From NCBI RefSeq assembly GCF_005502745.1, contig NZ_SCNL01000001.1:457814-521813 (forward strand): 64,000 nucleotides of DNA, in the 5' to 3' direction. The number at the start of each line of letters is the position of its first letter. Position 1 is the stretch's first letter. The position numbers were made by a program, and so were the translations under genes. Below the pieces are notes generated by a model. The model was not told the DNA's origin. It searched no databases and saw only the letters and a program-made list of their open reading frames with translations. The stretch comes from Sphingomonas sp. 3P27F8. GTDB lineage: Bacteria > Pseudomonadota > Alphaproteobacteria > Sphingomonadales > Sphingomonadaceae. Shown piece by piece: positions 8,921 to 17,411 of the stretch.

Positions 8921-9227
8921 ATGCACACCTACGTGATCACTGGATATGGGGAGATCGACGATGTCATCCGACTGGCCGAAGAGGCACCGCCCGTTCCCAT
9001 GCCACGGCAGATTGTGTGCGACATCCGCGCGGCGGCGCTGAACCCGATCGATCTGGCGATCATCAGGGGCGACCCGAAGAGGATCAACCACTACAGGATG
9101 CTGCGGCGCATCGGTTTCGACGCGAGTGGCGTCGTCAGCGCGGTCGGCTCCGCCGTCACGCTGTTCAAGCCCGGGGACGAGGTGTTCGTGCGCGCGTCGC
9201 GGGATACGATCGGGACGTTCGCCGATG
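8921..9227 (+). pseudogene. N-terminal fragment of a zinc-independent MDR/quinone-oxidoreductase-type alcohol dehydrogenase
   Basis: The first ~102 residues look like the GroES-like half of an MDR oxidoreductase: MHTYVITGYGEIDDVIRLAE, DIRAAALNPIDLAIIRGD, GFDASGVVSAVGSAVTLFKP, GDEVFVRASRDTIGTFAD. The homology then stops abruptly at ~9225, exactly where family members continue into EYIAL and the Rossmann domain, and unrelated sequence follows. The frame stays open to 10060 by chance only. It is a truncated gene; the rest is not in this window. Confidence 0.75.
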
Positions 9228-9420
9228 CTCGAGCAACGCGGCGAGGTCGAACCGCTATGGCATCGCGACGCCGCCGAATCGCGGTCGTTCAAGGCTCTGC
9301 TCCAGTGGACGGCGATCCGCAGGGACCGCTGGCAGGAATGGGGCCAACTCGCCGAACGCCTGGGCCAACGAGCCTTCTACCAGCACATGCGCGAGCGCAC
9401 CTTCGAGCTCCTGCCAACCC
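9225..9420 (+). pseudogene. Unidentified protein fragment between two breakpoints
   Basis: Immediately after the alcohol-dehydrogenase break, another frame gives about 64 protein-like residues (GEVEPLWHRDAAESRSFKAL, LQWTAIRRDRWQEWGQLAER, GQRAFYQHMRERTFELLP) rich in Trp, Arg and Gln. The coding look ends near 9420, where a truncated gene on the opposite strand begins. I do not recognise the family. Placed between two joints, it is most likely a leftover gene piece. Confidence 0.35.
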
Positions 9421-9550
9421 TCACCGCGCGCTCAAGGCTGGTGACCTCGGCGAGATCCTCGTCGCCGCGGTGCACGTTTTCCAGCGATGCGCTCATGCGC
9501 CAGTCGATCGTCGGGGTCTTGGCGTCGTCGTTCCAAGTCGCCTCGGTCAT
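9377..9550 (-). pseudogene. 3'-truncated small sphingomonad hypothetical protein
   Basis: Begins MTEATWNDDAKTPTIDWRMS with a good AGGA before ATG 9550, then SLENVHRGDEDLAEVTSLER and AVR. From memory, intact relatives continue with AWRRLD and a longer tail; here the reading turns into Arg/Ser-rich sequence and stops at 9377. The break at ~9425 coincides with the end of the unidentified fragment on the plus strand. It lies three bases downstream of the DUF6582-like gene, so the pair formed an operon. Confidence 0.55.
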
Positions 9551-9552
9551 CG

Positions 9553-9798
9553 TCAGTCCTTCTTGCCGATCTCGCGCCAGCTCTTCTCGCTCACCTCGAC
9601 GTCGAACTTCTTCGCCGCAGCCTTGATGCGCTTCCACGCCGCCTCGCGGTCGTCGTCGCTCACGCCCTTCACCTGGTTGAAGCGCGCGATCGCGTTTCGA
9701 ACGTGGCTGGCGTTCTCGAGCGGCTCCTTCTCCTGGTCGGGAAAGGCGAACGCCCGCTTGCCCAGCTTCTCGCGATCCTTCGTGCTGAGCTCCGCCAT
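9553..9798 (-). CDS. DUF6582-like small protein
   Basis: An 81-residue, highly charged protein, MAELSTKDREKLGKRAFAFP, then ASHVRNAIARFNQVKGVSDD and AWKRIKAAAKKFDVEVSEKS. This matches small proteins annotated DUF6582 in sphingomonads and rhizobia. ATG 9798 has GGAG six bases upstream; two more upstream ATGs exist. It appears intact, which contrasts with the genes on both sides. The function is unknown. Confidence 0.75.
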   Translation of the reverse strand: MAELSTKDREKLGKRAFAFPDQEKEPLENASHVRNAIARFNQVKGVSDDDREAAWKRIKAAAKKFDVEVSEKSWREIGKKD

Positions 9799-9983
9799 CG
9801 TCATCTCCATATGTTGCAGATGCCAAACGCTCGGCCGGCGCACTTGGGTCAATATCCTCTCTTGGCGGTCCGCGACGTGGCCACCCGCATCACCGCTAAG
9901 GGCCGGCCGAGGACAGTTCAAAAAAGTAAACCCGAAGTCTCGCTGCTGTTCTCACTATGTTCGACCTGTGCTGGTTCAGCCAG

Positions 9984-10095
9984 ATGGCTGGCGACTCCGT
10001 CATCAGGAAAGTGATCCACGTCGACATGGACGCGTTCTTCGCGTCAGTGGAGCAGCGTGACGACCCTTCGCTGCGGGGCCGGCCGGTGGCTGCGC
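9984..10095 (+). pseudogene. N-terminal fragment of DNA polymerase IV (DinB)
   Basis: About 36 residues match the start of Y-family polymerase [33 protein letters not shown], including the first metal-binding Asp of the HVDMDAFFA motif. After RPVA, where DinB continues with VGG, the sequence switches to a TetR-family regulator in the same frame. The remaining ~320 residues of DinB are absent, so it cannot be a polymerase. Confidence 0.75.
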
Positions 10096-10446
10096 GACGG
10101 TGCACGACAGCGCGAGTCGCCGAGCGCGCGGGGGTGAGCGTGGGCTCCTTCTACCAATACTTCCCCAACAAGGCGTCGATCCTGTTCCGGCTGCAGAGCG
10201 ACGAGTGGCGCGAGACCACTGACATCCTCAGCGCCATCCTGAGGCACGGGACGCGGCCGCCGCTCGAAAGGCTGCGCGATCTCGTGCACACGTCATCCGC
10301 TCGGAATGTGACGAGGCGGATGTCCGCATGGCCCTGAACGACGCGGCGCCGCGCAGGGATGCGGAGATCAAGCGGTATGCCGACGGCATCGCGGACATGT
10401 TCTGCGCCTATCTCGAACGGCTTAATGGCATCGAGGGTCGGGCCGC
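10093..10446 (+). pseudogene. TetR-family regulator remnant joined to the DinB fragment
   Basis: The sequence picks up in the second half of a TetR helix-turn-helix, [20 protein letters not shown], and continues [20 protein letters not shown]. Near 10290 the frame shifts; the next frame gives [20 protein letters not shown], typical of the ligand domain of such regulators. The first HTH helices and most of the C-terminal domain are missing, and the remnant runs into the end of the ligase-like gene on the other strand. It is a non-functional remnant. Confidence 0.65.
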
Positions 10447-10449
10447 AGA

Positions 10450-11358
10450 TCAGACGATGCCGACACCGCGCAAATAGTCCTCCAGGATCCTGGTCTGGTC
10501 ACGCGCCACGACCGCGGCGATGTAACCGTCCGGGCGGATGAGAATTCTGTCACCTTGCTCGACGCTATAGGCCTCGACGAAGTCGCGGTGCACGTCGTCG
10601 AAGTCAGCGTGCGGTCCGATGCCGTAGATGGCGAGCCACGGGCGCGCGGCGACGCGATCGTCCGACATGTATTTGAGCAGCAGCAGCGATGCGACGAGCT
10701 TGCCGTCCTTCGTGCGGCGGAAGCCGCCAACCACGCAGTCGGCGGCGCGATGCTGCTTAACCTTTAACATCGCGCGCTCGCCCGCGCGGTATGGGCCGCC
10801 GAGCGGCTTCGCGATCACGCCGTCCAGCGCACCGCCGCTCGCGGCGAGCCACGCCTGCGCGCCCGCCAGATCGGGCGCGTGCGGCGAGAGCAGGATCGTC
10901 GCGGTCCCCTCGGCGGCGTGGAAAAGCTCGAGCGCCTTGCGGCGTTCGGCGAGCGGCCGGTCGATCAGCAAGTCACCGCCGACCGCCAAACAATCGAACA
11001 GCATCAAGTGCGCTGGCGTCTCGGCGGACAGCCGCTTGATCCTGCTCTCGGCAGGATGGAGCCGCGCCTGCAACGCGTCGAAGGACAGCACGCCGTCGAT
11101 CGGCAGGATCAACTCGCCGTCGACGACATAGTCGTCGGCTTCGGTGCCCAGCAACGCAACCACGATTTCGGGGAAGTAGCGGGCGAGCGACTTGCCCGAC
11201 TTCGACATCAGCTCGACGTGTCCGCCCGACCGAGACGCGATCGCGCGGAAGCCGTCCCACTTGGGCTCGTATTGCCAGCCGGCGTCGGACGGAAGCGCGT
11301 CGACGAGCTTGGCCTCCATCGGTTCGATACCGGTAAAGGGGTGCGGTCCGCCTTTCAC
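10450..11358 (-). CDS. ATP-dependent DNA ligase core with a monooxygenase-like C-terminal tail (chimera)
   Basis: GTG 11358 overlaps the stop of the exonuclease III gene. Residues ~1-230 are an ATP-dependent DNA ligase nucleotidyltransferase domain: adenylated Lys in EPKWDGFRAI (K33), VDGELILP, LDGVIAKPLGG, and motif V AMLKVKQHR. The OB-fold begins (VGGFRRTKDGKLVASLLL) but after ~residue 230 the sequence instead reads RPWLAIYGIGPHADFDDVHR and GDRILIRPDGYIAAVVARDQ, which resembles the C-terminus of FAD-dependent aromatic monooxygenases. Most of the OB fold is lost, so ligation is doubtful. The junction lies near 10665-10680 and is in frame. Confidence 0.65.
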   Translation of the reverse strand: MKGGPHPFTGIEPMEAKLVDALPSDAGWQYEPKWDGFRAIASRSGGHVELMSKSGKSLARYFPEIVVALLGTEADDYVVDGELILPIDGVLSFDALQARLHPAESRIKRLSAETPAHLMLFDCLAVGGDLLIDRPLAERRKALELFHAAEGTATILLSPHAPDLAGAQAWLAASGGALDGVIAKPLGGPYRAGERAMLKVKQHRAADCVVGGFRRTKDGKLVASLLLLKYMSDDRVAARPWLAIYGIGPHADFDDVHRDFVEAYSVEQGDRILIRPDGYIAAVVARDQTRILEDYLRGVGIV

Positions 11359-12152
11359 GCGCGACTCCTCAGCTTCGGCTTGTCGGCCAGCTCGATCCAC
11401 ACCGGTGCGTGGTCGCTGGTCTTCTCCCATCCACGCACGTCGCGGTCGACCTGCGCATCGACCAGCCGGTCGGCGAGCGCCGGGCTCAGCAGCAGGTGGT
11501 CGATGCGCAGACCGGCGTTGCGGGCGTAGGCATTCCGGAAATAATCGAAGAAGGTGTAGATCGTCTCGTCCGGATGGATCGTGCGCAGCGCGTCGGTCCA
11601 GCCCTGGCCGGTCAGCCGGAAGAACGCCTCGCGCACCTCGGGCGCGAACAGCGCGTCCTCCAGCCAGCGCTCCGGCTTGTGGACGTCGCGCTCGGTCGGC
11701 ATCACGTTGAAGTCGCCCGCAAGCATGACTGGCAGCTTGGACTCGAGCAGCCCGGCGGCGTGCTCGATGAGCTTCTCGAACCAGGTCATCTTGTATTCGA
11801 ACTTGGGTCCGGGGCGCGGGTTGCCGTTGGGCATATACAAGCCGCCGATCAGAATGCCGTTGACCGCGGCCTCGATGTAGCGGCTCTGCGTGTCGTCGGG
11901 ATCGCCCGGCAGGCCGCGCCGCGTCTCGTGGATCTCGCCGACCCGGCTGAGCATCGCGACGCCGTTCCAGCTCTTTTGGCCGTGCCAGATCGCGTCGTAG
12001 CCGAGGTCGCGGACGGCGGCCTCCGGGAATTTGTCCTGCGGCGCCTTGAGCTCCTGCAGGACGGCGACGTCTGGCTGGCTCTCGGCGAGCCAGCGCAGCA
12101 GCACCGGCAACCGGCCGTTGACGCCGTTCACGTTGTAAGTGGCGATCTTCAC
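11355..12152 (-). CDS. xthA: Exodeoxyribonuclease III
   Basis: A 265-residue EEP-fold nuclease: KIATYNVNGVNGRLPVLLRW, the catalytic Glu in VAVLQELKAP, LYMPNGNPR, GDFNVMPTE, RIDHLLLSPAL and the terminal SDHAPVWIEL. All catalytic blocks of XthA/AP endonucleases are present. GTG 12152 overlaps the ligD stop (GTGA), and its own stop overlaps the following ligase-like gene, so the three form one coupled repair operon. Length matches the family. Confidence 0.9.
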   Translation of the reverse strand: MKIATYNVNGVNGRLPVLLRWLAESQPDVAVLQELKAPQDKFPEAAVRDLGYDAIWHGQKSWNGVAMLSRVGEIHETRRGLPGDPDDTQSRYIEAAVNGILIGGLYMPNGNPRPGPKFEYKMTWFEKLIEHAAGLLESKLPVMLAGDFNVMPTERDVHKPERWLEDALFAPEVREAFFRLTGQGWTDALRTIHPDETIYTFFDYFRNAYARNAGLRIDHLLLSPALADRLVDAQVDRDVRGWEKTSDHAPVWIELADKPKLRSRA

Positions 12153-14068
12153 AGGTCGGGCAATTCTTGGTCGGCGCGCCCCCAGCCCGACAGCGCCTTC
12201 GATCCTGCACGTTTCACAAGCTCTGCCGCGTCGCCGATGTGGAAATGGTTGGGCGCGTGGATCGTCTCCATCTCCTTCCAGGTGATGGGCACGGCGACCG
12301 GCGCGTTCTCGCGAGCACGCACCCCATACGGCATCACCGCGGTCGCGCCGCGCTGGTTGCGCAGGTAGTCGACGAAGATGCGACCCTTTCGCTGGGCCTT
12401 GGGCAACGCGGCGGTGAAGTTGTCGGGATCGCTCTGCGCGACCGCCTGTGCCAACCGGTGCGCGAAGTCCTTCACTTCCGGCCACTCGGCCTTCGGCACC
12501 AGCGGGGCGATGACGTGGACGCCCTTGCCGCCGGTCACCATCGGAAAGGTCTCGAGCCCGATCGACTTCAGGATGTCGCGGAAGTGGAAGGCCGCCGTCC
12601 GCACCGCCTCGAAGTCCAATCCCACGTCGGGATCCAGGTCGAAGACCAGCCGATCCGCCTTCTCGACGTCCTCGATCCGTGAACCCCAGCCATGGAATTC
12701 GATCGTGCCCATCTGGACGCAGGTCAACAGACCGTCAGCGGTATCGATGAAGAGATACGGCTCCTCGTGGCCGTCCTTCTCCATGATGCCGACGTGCTTG
12801 ACCGTGTCGCCGAAGCTCCCGGCGTCGTGCTTCTGGAAGAAGCATTTCTTCGCGCGGCCCTGCGGACAGCGAACGAGGCTCATCGGCCGGCTGCCAACCC
12901 AAGGAAGCATGATCGGCGCGACGGCCGCGTAATAGTCGGCGAGCTGGCCCTTGGTGATGTTGGATTCCGGAAAGATCACGCGGTCGGGATTGGTCACCTT
13001 CACCTTCGAGACCGCCGGCGCGGCGATCTCGGCCACGGGCTGCTCGACCTCCAGCACCACCGCCTCCGACTTCTTGTCCGCACGCAGGCCCAGATAACTC
13101 GGGTGCCGCAGCGTCCCCTCGTTGGTCATCTCGGTGTAGGCGATCTCGGCGACCAGCTTGGGCTTCAGCCAATGCGCACCGCGAACCTCGGCGCGCGGCG
13201 CCTTCACGGTCGGCTTGTCCTGCTCGAGCGGCGCCATCGTCTCCATCAGGCGGACGATCTCGTCGTTGCCGAAGCCGGTGCCGACCTTGCCCGCGTAGCG
13301 CAGCATTCCATCCTCGTGCACGCCTAGGATCAGCGAGCGGAACAGCCGGGACTTGTCCGACGACGTCCAGCCGACGATGACGAATTCCTGCCGCTTGATG
13401 CACTTCGCCTTCAACCAGCCGCCGGACCGGGAGCCGATGTAGCGGCCGTCCGCCTTCTTCGAGATCACGCCCTCGAGTCCGGCGTCGCAGAACCCGTGCA
13501 GCAGCTTCTCGCCGTTGCCCTCGATGTGCTCGGAATACCGTATCCTGTGGCTGCCTTCGGGCAGGATGGCGCGCAGCCGCTCCTTGCGCTCGGTCAATGG
13601 CAGCCCGGTCAAATCCTCGCCGTCGAGTTCCAGCAAATCGAAGGCGATGAAGTCGATGCTGGCGGGCGCCCCCTTCAATGCGCCCTGCAGCGTCTGGAAG
13701 CTGGAGCGGCCCTGCTCGTCCATGACGACCGCCTCGCCATCGAGAAGGGCGGACCGAACCCCGAGCGCTGCCGCCTCGTCCACGATGCCCGCAAACTTCT
13801 CGGACCAGTCGAGGCCCGAGCGCGTGTAGGCGCGCGCCCTGCCGCCACCGACCGCGACGAGCAGCCGGTAGCCGTCATACTTCATCTCGTGAAGCCAGCG
13901 GTCGCCGGTGGGCACGGTGTCGACGAGCGTGGCAAGCTGGACCGGCTGGAAGGGCGGGGGGTCGAGCTTCCCCGCCGCCCTGCTCGACGCAGCCCTCGAA
14001 ACGCGCGGTTCTGTCTTGGTCCCTGCCATCATTGATAGACTCGCCGCGCCCGAGTCTCGTTCCGTCAC
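12149..14068 (-). CDS. ligD: LigD: ATP-dependent DNA ligase plus LigD polymerase domain
   Basis: The 639-residue protein of bacterial non-homologous end joining. Residues ~40-335 are the ligase: lysine K63 in HEMKYDGYRLL, LLDGEAVVMDEQG, GLEGVISKK, GWLKAKCIKRQEFVIVGW and the OB fold. Residues ~355-625 are the archaeo-eukaryotic-primase-like polymerase with metal motif LVFDLDPD (477-481) and GGKGVHVIAPL. The usual N-terminal 3'-phosphoesterase domain is absent. No Ku gene occurs in the window. The start is uncertain: GTG 14068 or the ATG pair ~36 bases downstream; neither has a strong ribosome-binding site. Confidence 0.9.
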   Translation of the reverse strand: MTERDSGAASLSMMAGTKTEPRVSRAASSRAAGKLDPPPFQPVQLATLVDTVPTGDRWLHEMKYDGYRLLVAVGGGRARAYTRSGLDWSEKFAGIVDEAAALGVRSALLDGEAVVMDEQGRSSFQTLQGALKGAPASIDFIAFDLLELDGEDLTGLPLTERKERLRAILPEGSHRIRYSEHIEGNGEKLLHGFCDAGLEGVISKKADGRYIGSRSGGWLKAKCIKRQEFVIVGWTSSDKSRLFRSLILGVHEDGMLRYAGKVGTGFGNDEIVRLMETMAPLEQDKPTVKAPRAEVRGAHWLKPKLVAEIAYTEMTNEGTLRHPSYLGLRADKKSEAVVLEVEQPVAEIAAPAVSKVKVTNPDRVIFPESNITKGQLADYYAAVAPIMLPWVGSRPMSLVRCPQGRAKKCFFQKHDAGSFGDTVKHVGIMEKDGHEEPYLFIDTADGLLTCVQMGTIEFHGWGSRIEDVEKADRLVFDLDPDVGLDFEAVRTAAFHFRDILKSIGLETFPMVTGGKGVHVIAPLVPKAEWPEVKDFAHRLAQAVAQSDPDNFTAALPKAQRKGRIFVDYLRNQRGATAVMPYGVRARENAPVAVPITWKEMETIHAPNHFHIGDAAELVKRAGSKALSGWGRADQELPDL

Positions 14069-14145
14069 CGGCGCCGCCTTAGGGAATTGTTGGTTCGATC
14101 CGACGGTAGAAACGACTGATGTCGATCGAAGGGCAGAAGTCTACT

Positions 14146-14774
14146 GATCGCCCACCGGCATGTCGAGGTGGTCGCCGAGGCCGACAAGCTGCTGCCGCTG
14201 ATGGAAAAGAAACTCGGCCCGGACCACCGCCGCACACTGCAATTGTTGGCGGTGCGTGCGCAGTCGCTCGGTACGCTAGGTCGCTATGCTGAAGTTGCCA
14301 AGGAGAGCGAGCGGGTGTGGCGGACGACTGCGGCCCATGAGGGGCCAGCGGCTTTTCAAGCCGCCGCGGGTCGCGCAGATACCGCGGAAACGCAACGCCG
14401 CGCCGGACTCTACGATGATGGGTGGCAAATGCTCGCAACGCGCTCGCCGTCGCGCGCGCGTCGCCCGGTCGGGAAACAGCACTCGCCCATGGCGATCCGG
14501 ACTACTGTCGCCGATTGCCTCATATATTCGGGTCGTGCGGTCGAAGCGCACCGCCCGTGAACATCGATCGCAACAAGGTGGCTGAACTGGTCGGCGATGC
14601 GGCGTGGGGTCCACGCTGGATCTTGCGCTCGCGCAAGTGCTGGTGGCCCAGAAGGATATGGTGGGAGCAAGTGCGCGATTATCCGCCGCGCGCTCCGGGC
14701 TCGGGAACAACGCCGATCCATTTCAAAAAAGTCTGATTGCGCGCGTTGCTAAGGCAATCGGACAATCGCTATAA
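14146..14774 (+). pseudogene. Degraded C-terminal TPR-type region of a sphingomonad regulator or kinase
   Basis: Pieces of one protein appear in different frames: VVAEADKLLPLMEKKLGPDH, RRTLQLLAVRAQSLGTLGRY, then IDRNKVAELVGDAAWG, and finally LDLALAQVLVAQKDMVGASA with FQKSLIARVAKAIGQSL before a TAA at ~14774. This tetratricopeptide-like arrangement is found behind kinase or winged-helix domains in sphingomonads. At least two frameshifts and a missing N-terminus mark it as a pseudogene. Confidence 0.6.
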
Positions 14775-14868
14775 AGTCATCGTCTGATGAGCGACCACTA
14801 TGCGCCCTTAGCCGGTCGCTGGCGTCCTATTTCAACGTCCCAAAAGCAGCCGCCCCACCGCGGGTCAG

Positions 14869-15081
14869 CTATAAGGTGGGTCTGGCCGCATAGGCGACGA
14901 GTTCTATGTCCCGCCGGCAGCGTTCGATGCCGTCGCAAAGCTCGATCAATTCGGATTGAGTGATTTTCGTCGACTTCTTTTGGTCGGCGACGCTCTGCAC
15001 ACACAGGATATGCGGCTCACCTTTTGCAGGATCAGCGCTCACGCCAGCTAAGCCGTGTACAATTAGGTTCCCGGACTCCAA
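14869..15081 (-). CDS. Small hypothetical protein
   Basis: A possible 70-residue protein with protein-like order: SGNLIVHGLAGVSADPAKGE, PHILCVQSVADQKKSTKITQ, SELIELCDGIERCRRDIELV. It would start at TTG 15081; no better start is visible. It is antisense to the beginning of the frameshifted gene at ~15085. No domain is recognised. Confidence 0.45.
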   Translation of the reverse strand: MESGNLIVHGLAGVSADPAKGEPHILCVQSVADQKKSTKITQSELIELCDGIERCRRDIELVAYAARPTL

Positions 15082-15084
15082 CTT

Positions 15085-15533
15085 TGGTCGCCCAGGCTAT
15101 CGTCCCGATCGGCCGGCCTATCCTTCAAACGGACCTATCGTGGGCGGACGCCCGGTCGATCTAGGGCTGGTTTGTTTTGGCGACGGCTCGCGCAACGGGA
15201 TCGGCAGCGGCACGACATGGACATGGAATGCGAAGCGCGATCGCTACGAATACGGCACGTACACCCAATCTACGACCGAGGTGTTCGACACGTCTCTGAT
15301 GGTCCAGATCTGGTCGGGCGGTGGCCGCATCCGCCTACCAAAACGGATGGTGGGATCTGTACGATGTCGCGGTCGGACCTGACCTGATCACTGCCAGCTA
15401 TCGACTGAACGGGTTGAACAAACCGCGTCTTCGCATCGATCGTCGTAGCGGCCGAATCAGCGTGCAGGGAACAGCGAGTTATGGGTTCCGCGGTACTTGC
15501 GACACGATCGGCAATGCGCCCAGACGCTTTTGA
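15085..15533 (+). pseudogene. Frameshifted hypothetical protein (VCFG/GWWDLYD family)
   Basis: The first frame reads VDLGLVCFGDGSRNGIGSGT, TTEVFDTSLMVQIWSGGGRI and RLP; the next frame resumes NGWWDLYDVAVGPDLITASY, RLNGLNKPRLRIDRRSGRIS and stops at 15533. The two halves look like one secreted sphingomonad protein of unknown function that carries a conserved GWWxLYD block before a beta-rich end. The frame break is near 15345. No start codon with a ribosome-binding site is clear, so the N-terminus may also be damaged. Confidence 0.5.
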
Positions 15534-15767
15534 CGGGCGCTGAATTACAAGGCTTCGACAGTCCGTTACACCCTTCGGCTGCTTTGCGCCCCAATCACGG
15601 TCGTTCAACCGATCCGTCCGAGATCCCACAAGCCGCCGTTCGTGCAAGCGAGAATCTGGCGGCCTAATCGAGTTTGTCCCCATACTGCGCGAACTTCCAT
15701 TCTGATGGCTACTCAAAGGTTGCGACCTGATTGTGGGATTGTCTCGCTAAGGGAGCCTGTTGAACAG

Positions 15768-17135
15768 TCACAAGAGCGTGCCTTGCAAGATAACGAGCGC
15801 GACGCTGAAATAGATGACGAGTCCTGTGACATCGACCAGTGTCGCGACGAACGGCGCCGACGCGCTCGCCGGATCGAAGCCCAGGCGCTTGAGCAGGAAA
15901 GGCAGCATCGAACCAGCCAGCGAGCCGAAGGTGACGATGCCGATGAGGCCGACACCGACCGTCAGCCCGATCAGTTGCCAGTGCGGGCCATAATCGAAGA
16001 TGCCAAGAACCTGCCACGCGGCGATGCGGATTATCCCGATGACGCCGAGACTGGCGCCGAGCGCGATGCCGACCGGCAGTTCGCGGAGCGCCACCCGCCA
16101 CCAGTCGCGCAGGCGGATCTGGCCGAGCGCCAACGCGCGGATCAGCAGCGAGGTCGATTGTGAGCCGGAATTGCCCCCCGAACTCATGATGAGCGGGATG
16201 AACAGCGTCAGCACCACCGCCCTGGCCAGTTCGTCCTCGAAATGCTGCATGGCGCTGGCGGTCAGCATCTCGCCGATGAACAGGGCGCCGAGCCAGCCGA
16301 CCCGCTTGCGGTACATGCCGAGGAAGCCGGTGGTGAGATAGGGCTCGCTCGCGCCTTCGACGCCGCCGAACTTCTGCACGTCCTCGCTGCCTTCGGCGAG
16401 GATCGCGTCGATCACGTCGTCGACGGTGACGATGCCGAGCAGCTGATGCCGGTCATTGACCACCGGCACCGACAGCAAGTCATGGATCGAGATCAGCCGG
16501 GCGACCTCCTCCTGGTCCATGTCCGCCTGAACGGTGATCGGCTCGCGATCGGGCGCGAGAGCGAGGATCGATTGCCGCGGCTCACCGGTGATGAGCTGGC
16601 GCAATGTCACCACCCGCAGCAGCGCGCGCGTCTCCGGATCAACGACGTGGATCGCATAGACCGTCTCGCGAGTGCGTTCGACCTCGCGGATATGGCGCAG
16701 CGTATCGGCCACCGTATAGGTCGCGGGCACGCTGACGAACTCGGTCGACATGATGGCGCCGGCCGTGCCTTCGGGATAGGCGAGCAGCCGCTTGAGCGGC
16801 CAGGCGCTGTCGAAATCGACGCGCGTGAGCAGTTCGGAGCGATCATCACCGTCCAGCTCGCGCAGTACATCGGCCGCGCGGTCGTCGGCCATGCCCTTCA
16901 GGATGTCACCGGCACGACCCTGCGGCAGGTCGAGCAGCAAGTCCCCGGCGCGGATCAGCTCCGGCCGGTCGAACACGTCTATCGCGCGTTCGAGGGGAAG
17001 ATGGGCGAGCACCGCTGCGGCGGTGTCGGCATCTTCCTCGTTGAGACGGGTAACGATGTCGGCGGCGTGCGCGTCAAACAGATCGGCGAACAACGCCAGA
17101 TCGACCGCGCCGGGCGCGGTGCGGGTATCTTCCAT
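15768..17135 (-). CDS. mgtE: Magnesium transporter MgtE
   Basis: A 455-residue MgtE with the full architecture: N-terminal superhelical MgtE-N domain (~1-130, repeated LPLERAIDVFDRP and ADDRAADVLRELDGDD units), two CBS domains (~135-255, IHDLLSVPVVNDRHQLLGIV) that sense Mg2+, and a C-terminal membrane domain with five helices containing PLIMSSGGNSGSQSTSLLIR and the conserved PFVATLVDVTGLVIYF. ATG 17135 is preceded by GAGGTGAG. It lies downstream of the FixL/FixJ-like pair on the same strand, with a composite palindrome ~220 bases upstream. Confidence 0.95.
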   Translation of the reverse strand: MEDTRTAPGAVDLALFADLFDAHAADIVTRLNEEDADTAAAVLAHLPLERAIDVFDRPELIRAGDLLLDLPQGRAGDILKGMADDRAADVLRELDGDDRSELLTRVDFDSAWPLKRLLAYPEGTAGAIMSTEFVSVPATYTVADTLRHIREVERTRETVYAIHVVDPETRALLRVVTLRQLITGEPRQSILALAPDREPITVQADMDQEEVARLISIHDLLSVPVVNDRHQLLGIVTVDDVIDAILAEGSEDVQKFGGVEGASEPYLTTGFLGMYRKRVGWLGALFIGEMLTASAMQHFEDELARAVVLTLFIPLIMSSGGNSGSQSTSLLIRALALGQIRLRDWWRVALRELPVGIALGASLGVIGIIRIAAWQVLGIFDYGPHWQLIGLTVGVGLIGIVTFGSLAGSMLPFLLKRLGFDPASASAPFVATLVDVTGLVIYFSVALVILQGTLL

Positions 17136-17355
17136 AATCTCACCTCTCGATCCGCCGTCACGGCGGATCGCGGGCGAGCTAACCCCTGCGGGTCAGGCCA
17201 GCGTCAGCCGTGACGGCAAGGACAATCGACTACTGTCGCTTGGCATGGGGTTGGGTTTCCTTAGCTCCGCACCACCGGACAGAGCTGGTCGGTGCGGCGC
17301 CGAAATGGCGAGAGCGCGCGCCGAGGTCAAGGCGACAGTCGCCAGCGACATTCAT

Positions 17356-17381
17356 GTATATCCCTGATATACCATCGTATA
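17356..17381. promoter_or_regulatory. Composite palindrome upstream of mgtE (site 1)
   Basis: The sequence reads GTATAT-N5-ATATAC-N4-GTATA. It is two overlapping inverted repeats: GTATAT/ATATAC around five bases, and TATAC/GTATA around four bases, sharing the central TATAC. It is A+T-rich in a GC-rich gene desert between the response-regulator stop and mgtE. A matching 26-base site at 19198-19223 (reverse orientation) agrees at 20 of 26 positions. A regulator binding site is inferred. Confidence 0.6.
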
Positions 17382-17411
17382 ACGCTGATATGCTGTCGGC
17401 CCAGGCTGGTC

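Noticed and set aside
8921..10060. A 379-codon continuous ORF as one gene
   Set aside because: Only the first 102 codons resemble a protein family; the rest runs antisense to the DUF6582-like gene and other fragments.
10450..12210. A 586-codon ORF as one DNA ligase
   Set aside because: Its first ~280 codons are out of frame over exonuclease III; the ligase start is the coupled GTG at 11358.
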